Shown here: positions 55,743-63,524 of the stretch, in pieces
How positions within the stretch are numbered: the first letter of the stretch is position 1
How the letters are laid out: each line of letters begins with the position of its first letter
Assembly: GCF_949769195.1 (NCBI RefSeq)
Contig: NZ_OX458333.1
Location: forward strand, 3,940,001 to 4,004,000
DNA length: 64,000 bases
DNA from: Methylocaldum szegediense
GTDB taxonomy: Bacteria; Pseudomonadota; Gammaproteobacteria; Methylococcales; Methylococcaceae
Direction of reading: 5' to 3'
Position numbers and translations under genes: made by a program
Notes under the pieces: model-generated
What the model saw: the letters and a program-made list of their open reading frames with translations, nothing else
Database searches by the model: none
What the model was told of the DNA's origin: nothing

Positions 55743-56705
55743 ATGGCCAATCCCGTTTCCTCTTCCGACCGAATCCGCGAACGCGCGCTTTACTGGTTCG
55801 CGCGTCTTCAATCGGGCGAGACCGATTCCGCCGAGCGGGCTGCGTTCGAGCGTTGGCTGGCGGCTAGTCCCGCCCATCGGCAGGCTTACGAAGCGCTTCG
55901 CGCGGCTTGGGACGACCTGCCGCGACCGGAAGCGGAATTGGCCGCCGCGCGCGGTTACGCTCGCCGCCGTGGTTCTTTCCGCCGGGTCTTTGGCCCGGCG
56001 CTTGCCGCAGCACTCGTTCTAACGATGGGACTCGCGGCATACGAGGGTTGGCCTTTGTCCGACACCGGCGTTTACCGCACGGCCAAAGGTGAACGGCGGA
56101 CGGTGGTCTTGCCGGACGGCACGCAGGTCGAACTCAACAGCGACACCGTGCTGGCCATGCGCTACGGTTGGTCCTCGCGTTCGGTCGAACTCGAACGCGG
56201 CGAGGCGTTTTTCAGCGTCGCGCCGCGGAAATTTAGGCCGTTTGAAGTACGGGCTTCGGGCGGATCCATCCGCGATATCGGCACCCGTTTCGATGTGGAC
56301 CGGCGTCCCGCGTCGGTACGGGTGGCGGTGCTCGAAGGCGCGGTGCGGATCAGGCTCGCCGACGCCGGGGACGAGCGGCAGGTAAACCAGGGGCAAATGG
56401 CCAGCTACAGTGCGACGGGCGTACTCACCGAAGCCGCGCCGGCCGACCTCTCGGCGGCGACCGCCTGGCGCGAGGGCAAGCTGATCTTCCGCGCGACGCC
56501 GTTGCCGGAGATTCTGGCGGAACTCGGACGTTACCATCCGGTTGTCTTCCGCCTCGCGGATCCGGCGCTGGAGCGATTGTCTTTGAGCGGGGTTTTCAAA
56601 GTCGACGATCTGCCGCTGTTTCTCGCCACACTGGAGGCGGTTCTTCCGGTCAAGATCGGCCGAGCCGAAGACGGCAGCATCGCGGTGGAACGGACGAAAC
56701 GGTAG
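55743..56705 (+). CDS. FecR-type anti-sigma factor
   Basis: A 320-residue protein. The N-terminal cytosolic DUF4880 part has ERWLAASPAHRQAYEALRAAW, a membrane span lies near residues 83-104 (ALAAALVLTMGLAAYEG), and the periplasmic FecR domain contains LPDGTQVELNSDTVLAMRY and IRDIGTRFDV. A C-terminal STN-like helix-strand segment ends it. FecR senses the loaded receptor and controls FecI. It is followed by a convergent, frameshifted Rpn-family gene rather than directly by the receptor. Confidence 0.9.
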   Translation: MANPVSSSDRIRERALYWFARLQSGETDSAERAAFERWLAASPAHRQAYEALRAAWDDLPRPEAELAAARGYARRRGSFRRVFGPALAAALVLTMGLAAYEGWPLSDTGVYRTAKGERRTVVLPDGTQVELNSDTVLAMRYGWSSRSVELERGEAFFSVAPRKFRPFEVRASGGSIRDIGTRFDVDRRPASVRVAVLEGAVRIRLADAGDERQVNQGQMASYSATGVLTEAAPADLSAATAWREGKLIFRATPLPEILAELGRYHPVVFRLADPALERLSLSGVFKVDDLPLFLATLEAVLPVKIGRAEDGSIAVERTKR

Positions 56706-56780
56706 CTGCCGGTGCTCCGCCGTTGTACACAGTCGGGGGCAGGCTGCATCGGCCCTGGCCGGGAGTTTTCCCGCGATCGG

Positions 56781-57730
56781 TCAGTGGAAGACCTCGTCGA
56801 CGGTTTCGGCGGCGAGAAGCCGTTCGGACCATTTCAGTAGCGTCTCGGCGTCCGCCTGTTCCACCCGGTTCCGGTAGGCCGTTACCGCCTCCGGCCCGTA
56901 TTTGCGCTCGATCAGGCGCAGCAGCACGGCGGCTTCACCTTGCCGTAACCCTTGTTCCAAACCTTGCTGCAGGCCCTTCTCGATTCCGAACCGTTCCGCA
57001 CTCGTGACATAGGGCATTTTCTTCGTCTCCTCAAGTTCGTAGACTGCCGTCAGAAATTGACGCTCCAATCCTTCCGGCAAGCGCATCATCCAATCGATCA
57101 CCCGGAACAATTCCAAGACGACCTCCCGCGGGTATCCCCGCTCGTACAAACGTCGCACCAACTGAAATGTCCAGACGCTGCACTCCTCGGCGTCGCGGCT
57201 GGTCTTCGCCCGAAGCTGCGTCATCACCATCAGGGCAAACACGTTCTCGCTCGCCTCCAGTTCCGACCAGCGCGCCTGCCAGTCGAGCAGCTTCACGCAA
57301 GGAAACCGGAATTCGATCGCACATCCCCAACGGCTCCACCGGTAGCCCGCGGGCCGAAAGCCCGCCGTCATGTCGGTCAACACCCCGAGACTCACCACGT
57401 CCACCCGGTAGCGGTCGAACACGCGATAATGATAGACATACATATGCTCGGCAAATGCCCGTTCCGCCTCGCCCTGGATCTCGACGTCGATCAGCACCCA
57501 GGTCTCGCTGCCGTCGCGTGCCCAGACTTTCACCAGCTTGTCCGCATGGCGCCGTCCCGATTCCGCGTCCTGTACCACCTGTTGCATTCCTTATCCAGAA
57601 ATATCTGGTCCCGGTGCCAGTCCACCTCCGCGTGGATGGCTGGAAACAGCAACGCCATAAACTCCGGGAAGCGGTTTTCCAGGGCTTCCTTCCAGGGGCT
57701 GTCATAGTCGTCGCGTTCCGCATTCGGCAT
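56781..57730 (-). pseudogene. Rpn-family recombination-promoting nuclease/transposase, frameshifted
   Basis: Two pieces of one Rpn/PD-(D/E)XK protein are in different frames. The upstream part runs from MPNAERDDYDSPWKEALE to HRDQIFLDKE, and the downstream part continues from QQVVQDAESGRRHADKLV through KVWARDGSETWVLIDVEIQG to LLKWSERLLAAE. Near 57588 the minus strand reads GAATGCAACAG. Restoring one base (GAACTGCAACAG) would join the frames as DKELQQVV, the usual family sequence, so a single-base deletion is the cause. Rpn proteins are mobile-element-like, and this one sits between the anti-sigma and receptor genes. A sequencing error is the alternative. Confidence 0.8.
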
Positions 57731-58027
57731 CGTTTGCTTCTCGATTGATCCGTCCCGGTAATGGTATATCCCGCCCGGTCAGGCCGCCAGCCCGGGCGGG
57801 CAAGGCCGGCTTCACTGGCCCGTACGAGGCTGGGATGCCCCGTCATTTTCGGCCGCGCAGCCGGTTGAAAACGCTAGCCGGCCCAAGGCGCGCTTGGGTT
57901 TTCGAGGTTTCCCAAAGGTCCGTAGCGGGTACAACGGTCGCCCGAAAAAATTTGAAAAAGCCTGTCCAGTTCGGTCCTGGCCATACGTCTTTATCGGTAC
58001 AACCCTGTAACAACTGTGGGAATAGCG
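57731..58027. other. Upstream region of the TonB receptor gene
   Basis: Nearly 300 bases. No gene is visible. A promoter for the receptor, possibly the target of the FecI-type sigma factor, would be expected here. Confidence 0.4.
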
Positions 58028-60337
58028 ATGAAGAAACTCTTGCCGCTCGTCCTTGCTCGGTTTCTCGCCATCAGCCTCGCGCATGCCGATGAAGGAACGG
58101 TCGATGTGGACATCCGACCCCAACCGCTCGCCGCCGCTTTGGAAAGCTTGGCCCAAAAGGCCGATTTGCAGCTCCTCTACCCGGCCGACGCGGTGGCCGG
58201 CAAGCAAGCGGCGGGGTTTTCCGGAACGTATACGCCGAAGCGGGCGCTGGAAAAACTGCTCGAAAGGACGGGCCTGACGTTTCAATTCACCGGCCCTCGT
58301 ACGGTGGCGATCCGGACGGACGGCTCCGCCTCTCGGCACTCCGCCGCGCAAATCGACGAATCGTCGCCCATCGACCTGGAAACGGTAGTGGTGACCGCGA
58401 CCAAGACCGAACGGCCGGCCTCGGAGGTTCCCGCAACCACGGCGGTGATCGACGAGAAGCAGATCAGTCAAATGTACAACCGCGATCTCAGCGACGTGCT
58501 GCGGCGCGCCGCCGGACTGGACGTGCAGCGGGCGGGCACCAACGGTATCGCCGTGATCAATATCCGCGGCCTCGGGCTGGGGCGCAGCTCCACGCTGATT
58601 AACGGCCAGTTCGCCGATTTTCTCGACCCCGGCATCGGCAATCGTTCGGCCATCCAGACCGTCGACTGGGACAACGTGGATCGGATCGAGATCGTGCGCG
58701 GGGCGGGCTCGGCCCTGTACGGCCCGAACGCCATGGGCGGCGTGGTCAACATCATCACCAAGGAGGCGCCCGAAGTACCCAACGTCACCCGGCTGTTCTT
58801 TCTGTTCGATTCCCTGCCCACCTACGGCGGCGGCTTCACCACCGGCGGCACCGTGGACAGCGTCGGCTATTTCCTGGATTTCAAGCATCTGAGTTCGGAC
58901 GGTTACAAGTCCGCGCCCGAACCGGCGTTTTCTCCCGGCGCGATGGGTACGATGATGCACTCGCTGGAAAAGGGCGAATGGAACAAGACCATGGCCGGCG
59001 GGCGCTTGAACTGGAATCTATCCGATAAAGCCAATCTGAAGCTCGGATTCAATTACCTGGACGATCACAACAACGCCTTCGATCGCCCGCATACCCCATC
59101 CGACGGCCAGTACGGCCAATACAGCCTGGAATATGCTCATTGGCTCACCGACGACGACCAGCTCACCGTCAACCTGAGCTACCGGGACCACCAGACCGAC
59201 TTGACCTTCGACAGCTATTTCTATCCCTTCTTTCTGACTACCAATCCCCAGTATCTTCTGAAAGAGGACGCCAAGAAACTGAGCGGGGAAATTCGCAACC
59301 GCTGGAATATCGCCGAGGGGCATACCCTGCTGGTCGGCTTTTATGGGAGTCAGGACTGGGCGCGGCGGCGCACACTCAACCTCGTCAGCGGGACGCTGGA
59401 CGACCATCCCCGCAACGACATCACCAATTACGCGCTCTACGGCCAGTATGAGCTGGCGTTATGGGACCGGCTGTTCCTGACCATGGGCGGACGCGGAGAC
59501 TGGTTCGAGTACGATCTCGACAACGACGTCACCGGGCGAGCCGCCCGGCAGTCCTACGGCATCTTCAATCCGCGCGGCGGCGTGCGTTTCAAGTTCAGCG
59601 AGGAAATCTCCCTGCGCGCTTCCGTCGGCACCGGGTTCCGCCCGCCGGATCCGTACGGGCTGACCGGAGCCCGGAATATGCCGTTTTACGAGGTCCGGCC
59701 CAATCCGTCTCTGAAGCCGGAGAAATCCGACAGTTTCGATCTCGGCCTGGACGTGACGACGCCGTTCGGATCGAAAATATCCGCTACCGGCTATTACAAC
59801 CATCTCACCCAATACCAGCTTCTGTCCATGCATCTGGAAGACAGCAGGCTGATCTACCAGACCCGGAATCTCGGAAAGGTCGACAGCTACGGCGCCGAGC
59901 TGGAAATTCAGCAGAAGATCACCCCGGAGCTGGGGCTGTTCGTCAACTATACGTACAGCATATCCGAGGCGGCCAGCGATTCGCCGCCCGGCGTCTCGGG
60001 CCTGCCGGAGAAGGGCCGGCAGTTGCCTTTGACGCCGCGCAACAAGGCCGCCTTCGGCTTGGTGTACGAATCCAACCGCTTCAGCGGCCGCTTCGAGGGC
60101 CGCTACGTGGATCGTCAGTACATTTTCGGGGATAGCCGCAACGATCCGGCCTATGCCCTGGGTTCGTACGTGACGGCCGACTTCCGCGTCACCTACCGGC
60201 ACCCGATCGGCGAAAAGCAAACCATGGACGTGTCGGCCGGCGTGCGCAATCTGCTGGACCGCCGTTACGAAACCCGGTTCATCGATGTGTTTGCCGAGCC
60301 GCGGGTGGGATTCGTCCAGCTGGGGATGGAGTTCTGA
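58028..60337 (+). CDS. TonB-dependent outer-membrane receptor with STN signalling domain
   Basis: A 769-residue receptor. The signal peptide is MKKLLPLVLARFLAISLAHA. The STN domain (about 24-95, VDVDIRPQPLAAALESLAQ) passes signals to FecR. The TonB box region contains LETVVVTATKTERP. The plug carries RGAGSALYGPNAMGGVVNI, and a 22-strand barrel ends in LGMEF with a terminal aromatic. I chose the ATG at 58028 over a GTG at 58016. It is followed by two hairpins and then by a short Cys-containing peptide gene. By analogy with ferrisiderophore and methanobactin receptors it may import a metal complex; the substrate is not known. Confidence 0.9.
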   Translation: MKKLLPLVLARFLAISLAHADEGTVDVDIRPQPLAAALESLAQKADLQLLYPADAVAGKQAAGFSGTYTPKRALEKLLERTGLTFQFTGPRTVAIRTDGSASRHSAAQIDESSPIDLETVVVTATKTERPASEVPATTAVIDEKQISQMYNRDLSDVLRRAAGLDVQRAGTNGIAVINIRGLGLGRSSTLINGQFADFLDPGIGNRSAIQTVDWDNVDRIEIVRGAGSALYGPNAMGGVVNIITKEAPEVPNVTRLFFLFDSLPTYGGGFTTGGTVDSVGYFLDFKHLSSDGYKSAPEPAFSPGAMGTMMHSLEKGEWNKTMAGGRLNWNLSDKANLKLGFNYLDDHNNAFDRPHTPSDGQYGQYSLEYAHWLTDDDQLTVNLSYRDHQTDLTFDSYFYPFFLTTNPQYLLKEDAKKLSGEIRNRWNIAEGHTLLVGFYGSQDWARRRTLNLVSGTLDDHPRNDITNYALYGQYELALWDRLFLTMGGRGDWFEYDLDNDVTGRAARQSYGIFNPRGGVRFKFSEEISLRASVGTGFRPPDPYGLTGARNMPFYEVRPNPSLKPEKSDSFDLGLDVTTPFGSKISATGYYNHLTQYQLLSMHLEDSRLIYQTRNLGKVDSYGAELEIQQKITPELGLFVNYTYSISEAASDSPPGVSGLPEKGRQLPLTPRNKAAFGLVYESNRFSGRFEGRYVDRQYIFGDSRNDPAYALGSYVTADFRVTYRHPIGEKQTMDVSAGVRNLLDRRYETRFIDVFAEPRVGFVQLGMEF

Positions 60338-60391
60338 CCGGCAGGAGAACCCCGCCGGCGATGGGTTTGCCGCGGCAGGACGCCGCGGCGG

Positions 60392-60416
60392 CCCGCGGCT
60401 GCGCCACAGCCGCGGG
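60392..60416 (+). terminator. Strong hairpin after the receptor gene
   Basis: CCCGCGGCTG (60392-60401) pairs perfectly with CAGCCGCGGG (60407-60416) around a 5-base loop. No U tract follows directly, so it may act as an mRNA-stability or attenuation element. Confidence 0.6.
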
Positions 60417-60422
60417 CAAGGT

Positions 60423-60445
60423 GAAAAGCAACGTCACTGCTTTTC
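60423..60445 (+). terminator. Second hairpin with T tract before the peptide gene
   Basis: GAAAAGCA (60423-60430) pairs with TGCTTTTC (60438-60445) around a 7-base loop, with the T run inside the distal arm. With the hairpin just before it, this may separate receptor and peptide transcription. Confidence 0.45.
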
Positions 60446-60523
60446 GGGCCGAAACGTCATGGGACCCGGCATTTCGGCATATCAACGATCCTTTATAGAG
60501 CCCGATACGGGCAGGAGTCAATT

Positions 60524-60634
60524 ATGGTACGTGAAATCGTGATCGAAGAACTGGACGCGACGTTCGGCGGCTATGCCGAGACCGCCATGTGCAGCAACCC
60601 GGGCCCGATGTGCCCTCCGGGCCAGGTCCATTAA
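60524..60634 (+). CDS. Short Cys-containing peptide, candidate RiPP precursor
   Basis: A 36-residue open frame with GCAGGAG at 60511-60517, a strong ribosome site 6 bases before the ATG. The N-terminal half is acidic (MVREIVIEELDATFGG), like a leader. The C-terminal half holds C23 and C30 in AMCSNPGPMCPPGQVH. A Gly-Gly lies at 15-16, a possible cleavage site. It has no membrane span and no hit to a named precursor family that I can recall. It lies directly before a radical SAM/SPASM gene with a hairpin between, the usual order for precursor and maturase in RiPP operons. The modification and function are unknown. Confidence 0.75.
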   Translation: MVREIVIEELDATFGGYAETAMCSNPGPMCPPGQVH

Positions 60635-60649
60635 GGCCTTGGTCAGACC

Positions 60650-60674
60650 GGGGGAGTCCTTCGGGACTCTCCCT
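60650..60674 (+). promoter_or_regulatory. Hairpin between peptide gene and maturase gene
   Basis: GAGTCC (60654-60659) pairs with GGACTC (60664-60669) around a TTCG tetraloop. The flanking GGG and CCC extend the stem past one bulged T. It has no U tract, so it more likely stabilises the peptide message or reduces read-through into the maturase gene, as seen in other RiPP operons. Confidence 0.6.
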
Positions 60675-60702
60675 CCGTACTTCCGAAACAAGGGATGTCG
60701 CG

Positions 60703-62094
60703 ATGACTGTTACCAGCAAAGATTTTCACGTTTTGGACACTGCCCTGGGGCCGGTGGTTTTCCATGCCCCGTCGTACCGCCTGTTCCAGGTGGACGAGGA
60801 GACGGCGGAGCGCGTCGGCGCCGCGGAATCGATGACGGACGAGGAGCTGGAGCGCCTGCAAAAGACCCTGATCGGCAAGACCGACGGTCAGGCTTTCCGC
60901 CTGAAAACCAGCCTGTTGGGAGAGCATGCGCAACTGAACGGCTTTTATCTCTTCGTCAGCCAGGAATGCAATCTCGCCTGCACCTACTGCTACGGCGACG
61001 GCGGCGAATACCACAAGAGCAAGATGAACATGGACGAAACGACCGCGCGGAACTTCGTCGACAAATTTCTGACCGGCGAAAGCCCCACTTACGTCGTCAA
61101 CTTTTTCGGCGGCGAACCGTTTCTCAATTTCTCGCTGATGCAGAAGGTCGTGGCGTACGCCAAGGAAAAGGGGAAGGAACGGGGCTTCAAGGTCTCGTTC
61201 AAGGTGACCACCAACGGAACGGTGTGGAGCGAGCGGATCAAGAAGTTCGTCGACGAGGAAATCGACAATCTTACCGTGAGCCTGGACGGTCCCAAGGACA
61301 TCAACGACGCGCAAAGGCCGCCGCTGGGCCGTTTTTCGTCTTATGACAAAACCCTCAATACCATCAACGAATTGAAGGCGATCAAGGACAAGCGGTATAC
61401 GATCCGTACGATTCTGACCAAGAAGAGCTGCGAGAAACTCGACGAGGTATACCGGCATAACAGCGCCCTCGTGGCGCCCGGCGGCGTGGGCATGACCATC
61501 GCCGACGTGGACGCCGACAATCCCCTGGCCTTGTCCGATGCGGATTACCGGACGGTTTACGACAGCGTGATCCGGAGGAATTCGGAGAGCCTGAAATCCC
61601 TGGCGCAAAGCGACGCCCCAAGCTTCAACGAATATACCTACCAGTTGTGCGAATTGCTGCTGTTCCGCAAGTACCGGCCGAATCCGTGCAACGCCGGCAG
61701 AACGGTCGTCGCCATCGCGGCGGACGGAGACATTTATCCGTGCCATCGCTTCGTAGGATACGACCAATTCCGGGTCGGCAACGTCAACGACGATCCGCCC
61801 CTGCACGCCGACTATTTCCAGGTGACGAAATCCTTCAAGGACACTTGGGTGGAAGCCAACGAGCATTGCTCCCGGTGCTGGGCCAGGTACCTGTGCGGCG
61901 GCAACTGCTACGTCATTTCCTGGCTGCGCGAGGGGGATGTGTTCAAGCCGCCGGCCCGCGAGTGCCATTCCCGGAGACGAGTCTACGACCGGCTTCTGGC
62001 CGAGTTCGCCGAGATCATGGCCGATCCGGACAAAAAGGATCGGTTCATGCGCAACGTGACGGCCTTCTATCAGCAGTCCCGCGCTTCCGCCTAG
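60703..62094 (+). CDS. Radical SAM/SPASM peptide maturase
   Basis: A 463-residue enzyme. The radical SAM cluster cysteines are C89, C93 and C96 (CNLACTYC), and FFGGEPFLNF is the SAM-contact motif. The C-terminal SPASM domain is complete: C329 x12 G x4 C347, then C389 x2 C392 x5 C398 x3 C402, then C421, which together bind two auxiliary 4Fe-4S clusters. SPASM enzymes of this layout install thioether or carbon-carbon crosslinks in peptides. Residues 1-60 (FHVLDTALGPVVFHAPSYRL) may bind the leader. The ATG at 60703 is preceded by AAGGGA. It probably acts on the 36-residue peptide encoded 68 bases upstream. Confidence 0.92.
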   Translation: MTVTSKDFHVLDTALGPVVFHAPSYRLFQVDEETAERVGAAESMTDEELERLQKTLIGKTDGQAFRLKTSLLGEHAQLNGFYLFVSQECNLACTYCYGDGGEYHKSKMNMDETTARNFVDKFLTGESPTYVVNFFGGEPFLNFSLMQKVVAYAKEKGKERGFKVSFKVTTNGTVWSERIKKFVDEEIDNLTVSLDGPKDINDAQRPPLGRFSSYDKTLNTINELKAIKDKRYTIRTILTKKSCEKLDEVYRHNSALVAPGGVGMTIADVDADNPLALSDADYRTVYDSVIRRNSESLKSLAQSDAPSFNEYTYQLCELLLFRKYRPNPCNAGRTVVAIAADGDIYPCHRFVGYDQFRVGNVNDDPPLHADYFQVTKSFKDTWVEANEHCSRCWARYLCGGNCYVISWLREGDVFKPPARECHSRRRVYDRLLAEFAEIMADPDKKDRFMRNVTAFYQQSRASA

Positions 62095-62105
62095 GAGAAC
62101 AAGAC

Positions 62106-63524
62106 ATGCGCAAGACGATCGTTATCGGCCTCTTGGCCGCGTTCTGTTCGCCGCAGTCGTTCGCCGCCGCCTGCGGCCCGGTGTATGGAGCCGACGGCAT
62201 CGCGGCGGACAAGGACGGCAAGGTGTGGGTCAGCCATTATGAGGACGTGCGTCTCGGCCGGCTCGACCCGGGCAGCGGCGAATTCCACGAATTCCTGCCC
62301 AGCACCAAGGGCAATCCGTTCGCCGCGCTCCGCAATACCTGGAGTAAAACGGCGGGCTTCGACTATTCCTTCGATTTCGGCTTGCAGGGCATCGCCCTCG
62401 ACGAAGCCCGCGGCCTGGTGTGGAGCACCCGCTTCAACGACAACAAGGTGCTGAGATTTTCCAAGGCGGAACGGCAATTCACCGAGCTGACGGTGCCTGG
62501 CCAAATCTCCGTCCGCTTCGACATCCCCATCGACGCCCAGGGCAACGTCTGGTTCGTTACGGGCAGCGCTCCGCCGCAGGGCGCCGGCGGCGCCGTGATC
62601 AAAGTGTCCCCGGACGGCAAGATCGAGACCTTGCCGTTCCCCCTGGAGAAATTCGGCAGCGGCGCCGTCGCCGTGGACCCGGCGGGACATCCGTGGGTGA
62701 GCGCGACGCCGGACAACGGCCGCGCCGAGCTGTACGCCTGGACGGAGGGTGGGTTCAAGCGCCAGGATCTGCCCGACGTGGGCCGCTACATCGGCAGCTT
62801 GCACATCGACGCGCGGGGAGACCTGTGGTTCACCGCTCCGGAAAAGAACGCCATCGGCCGTTTGCGCCGGGGAAGGGTCGAGCTGTTCGCCATCCCTACC
62901 GCCAATGCCAGCCCCGGAACGATGGCCAGCGATGCCCAAGGCTACCTGTGGTTCACCGAATGGTACGGCCGCAAGCTCGGACGCATCGCCCCCGATGGCA
63001 CGATCGCCGAATACCCTCTGCCGCCGGAAGAAGAGATTCCCCTCGCCGTGAAGCCCGACCGCGAGGGTCGGGTGTGGTTTTCCGTGGCCTTCAACTACGG
63101 CCTGTTCCGGCTCGATCCGGCCACCGGAAAGATCGATGAATTTCCGCTGCCGGTGCCGACCAACTGGTCCAAGAATGCTTCCCAGGGGCTATCGGTCTGC
63201 ACGGTGCGGAGCAAGAAGACGGCGCTCGTCGCGGACGCCGGCACGGTCAAGACGGAGCAGTCGGCCGCCACCGAGCAGATGGTGCAGAACGCCGTCCTGC
63301 GGCATCCCAAAGGCTATCCCCGCAACCGGGACGCGGTGTTGTTCGAGCAAAAATGCCAGACCGCCTGCCACACTTGGTACCGGGTGGACAAGGCCGCCGC
63401 GCGGCGCTCGGATTGGGGCCCGACCGTGGACCGGATGATCGAATTCAACGGTGCGGCGATCAGCAAGAAGGAGCGGGAGCGCATCGTGCGCTACATGAAC
63501 AAGAACTATGCGCAGCTGAAATGA
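62106..63524 (+). CDS. Secreted beta-propeller protein with C-terminal cytochrome c-like segment
   Basis: A 472-residue protein. A signal peptide (MRKTIVIGLLAAFCSPQSFA) is followed by repeats of the streptogramin-lyase/NHL type (DAQGNVWFVTGS, DARGDLWFTAPEKN, DAQGYLWFTEWYG, DREGRVWFSVAFN), giving a beta-propeller of about six or seven blades. Residues about 405-472 resemble a monohaem cytochrome c. C417-QTA-C421-H422 is a CX3CH motif (normally CX2CH), followed by DWGPTVDRMIEFNGAAIS and IVRYMNKNY, where an axial Met could lie. It is 11 bases after the maturase and overlaps the ABC gene by 4 bases. Possible role: periplasmic enzyme or partner of the peptide. Confidence 0.8.
   Translation: MRKTIVIGLLAAFCSPQSFAAACGPVYGADGIAADKDGKVWVSHYEDVRLGRLDPGSGEFHEFLPSTKGNPFAALRNTWSKTAGFDYSFDFGLQGIALDEARGLVWSTRFNDNKVLRFSKAERQFTELTVPGQISVRFDIPIDAQGNVWFVTGSAPPQGAGGAVIKVSPDGKIETLPFPLEKFGSGAVAVDPAGHPWVSATPDNGRAELYAWTEGGFKRQDLPDVGRYIGSLHIDARGDLWFTAPEKNAIGRLRRGRVELFAIPTANASPGTMASDAQGYLWFTEWYGRKLGRIAPDGTIAEYPLPPEEEIPLAVKPDREGRVWFSVAFNYGLFRLDPATGKIDEFPLPVPTNWSKNASQGLSVCTVRSKKTALVADAGTVKTEQSAATEQMVQNAVLRHPKGYPRNRDAVLFEQKCQTACHTWYRVDKAAARRSDWGPTVDRMIEFNGAAISKKERERIVRYMNKNYAQLK

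Noticed and set aside
60589-62094. Longer form of the maturase starting at 60589
   Set aside because: The first 38 codons overlap the peptide gene and the hairpin in another frame. The ATG at 60703 has a ribosome site and matches the family start.
63354-63371. CX3CH as a sequencing error of CX2CH
   Set aside because: Losing one residue would need a 3-base error in an otherwise intact frame that continues to a coupled stop/start. I keep CX3CH as real but flag it for checking.
61647-63524. Longer form of the propeller protein starting inside the maturase gene
   Set aside because: The first 150 residues are an Arg-rich shadow of the maturase. The signal peptide starts at 62106.
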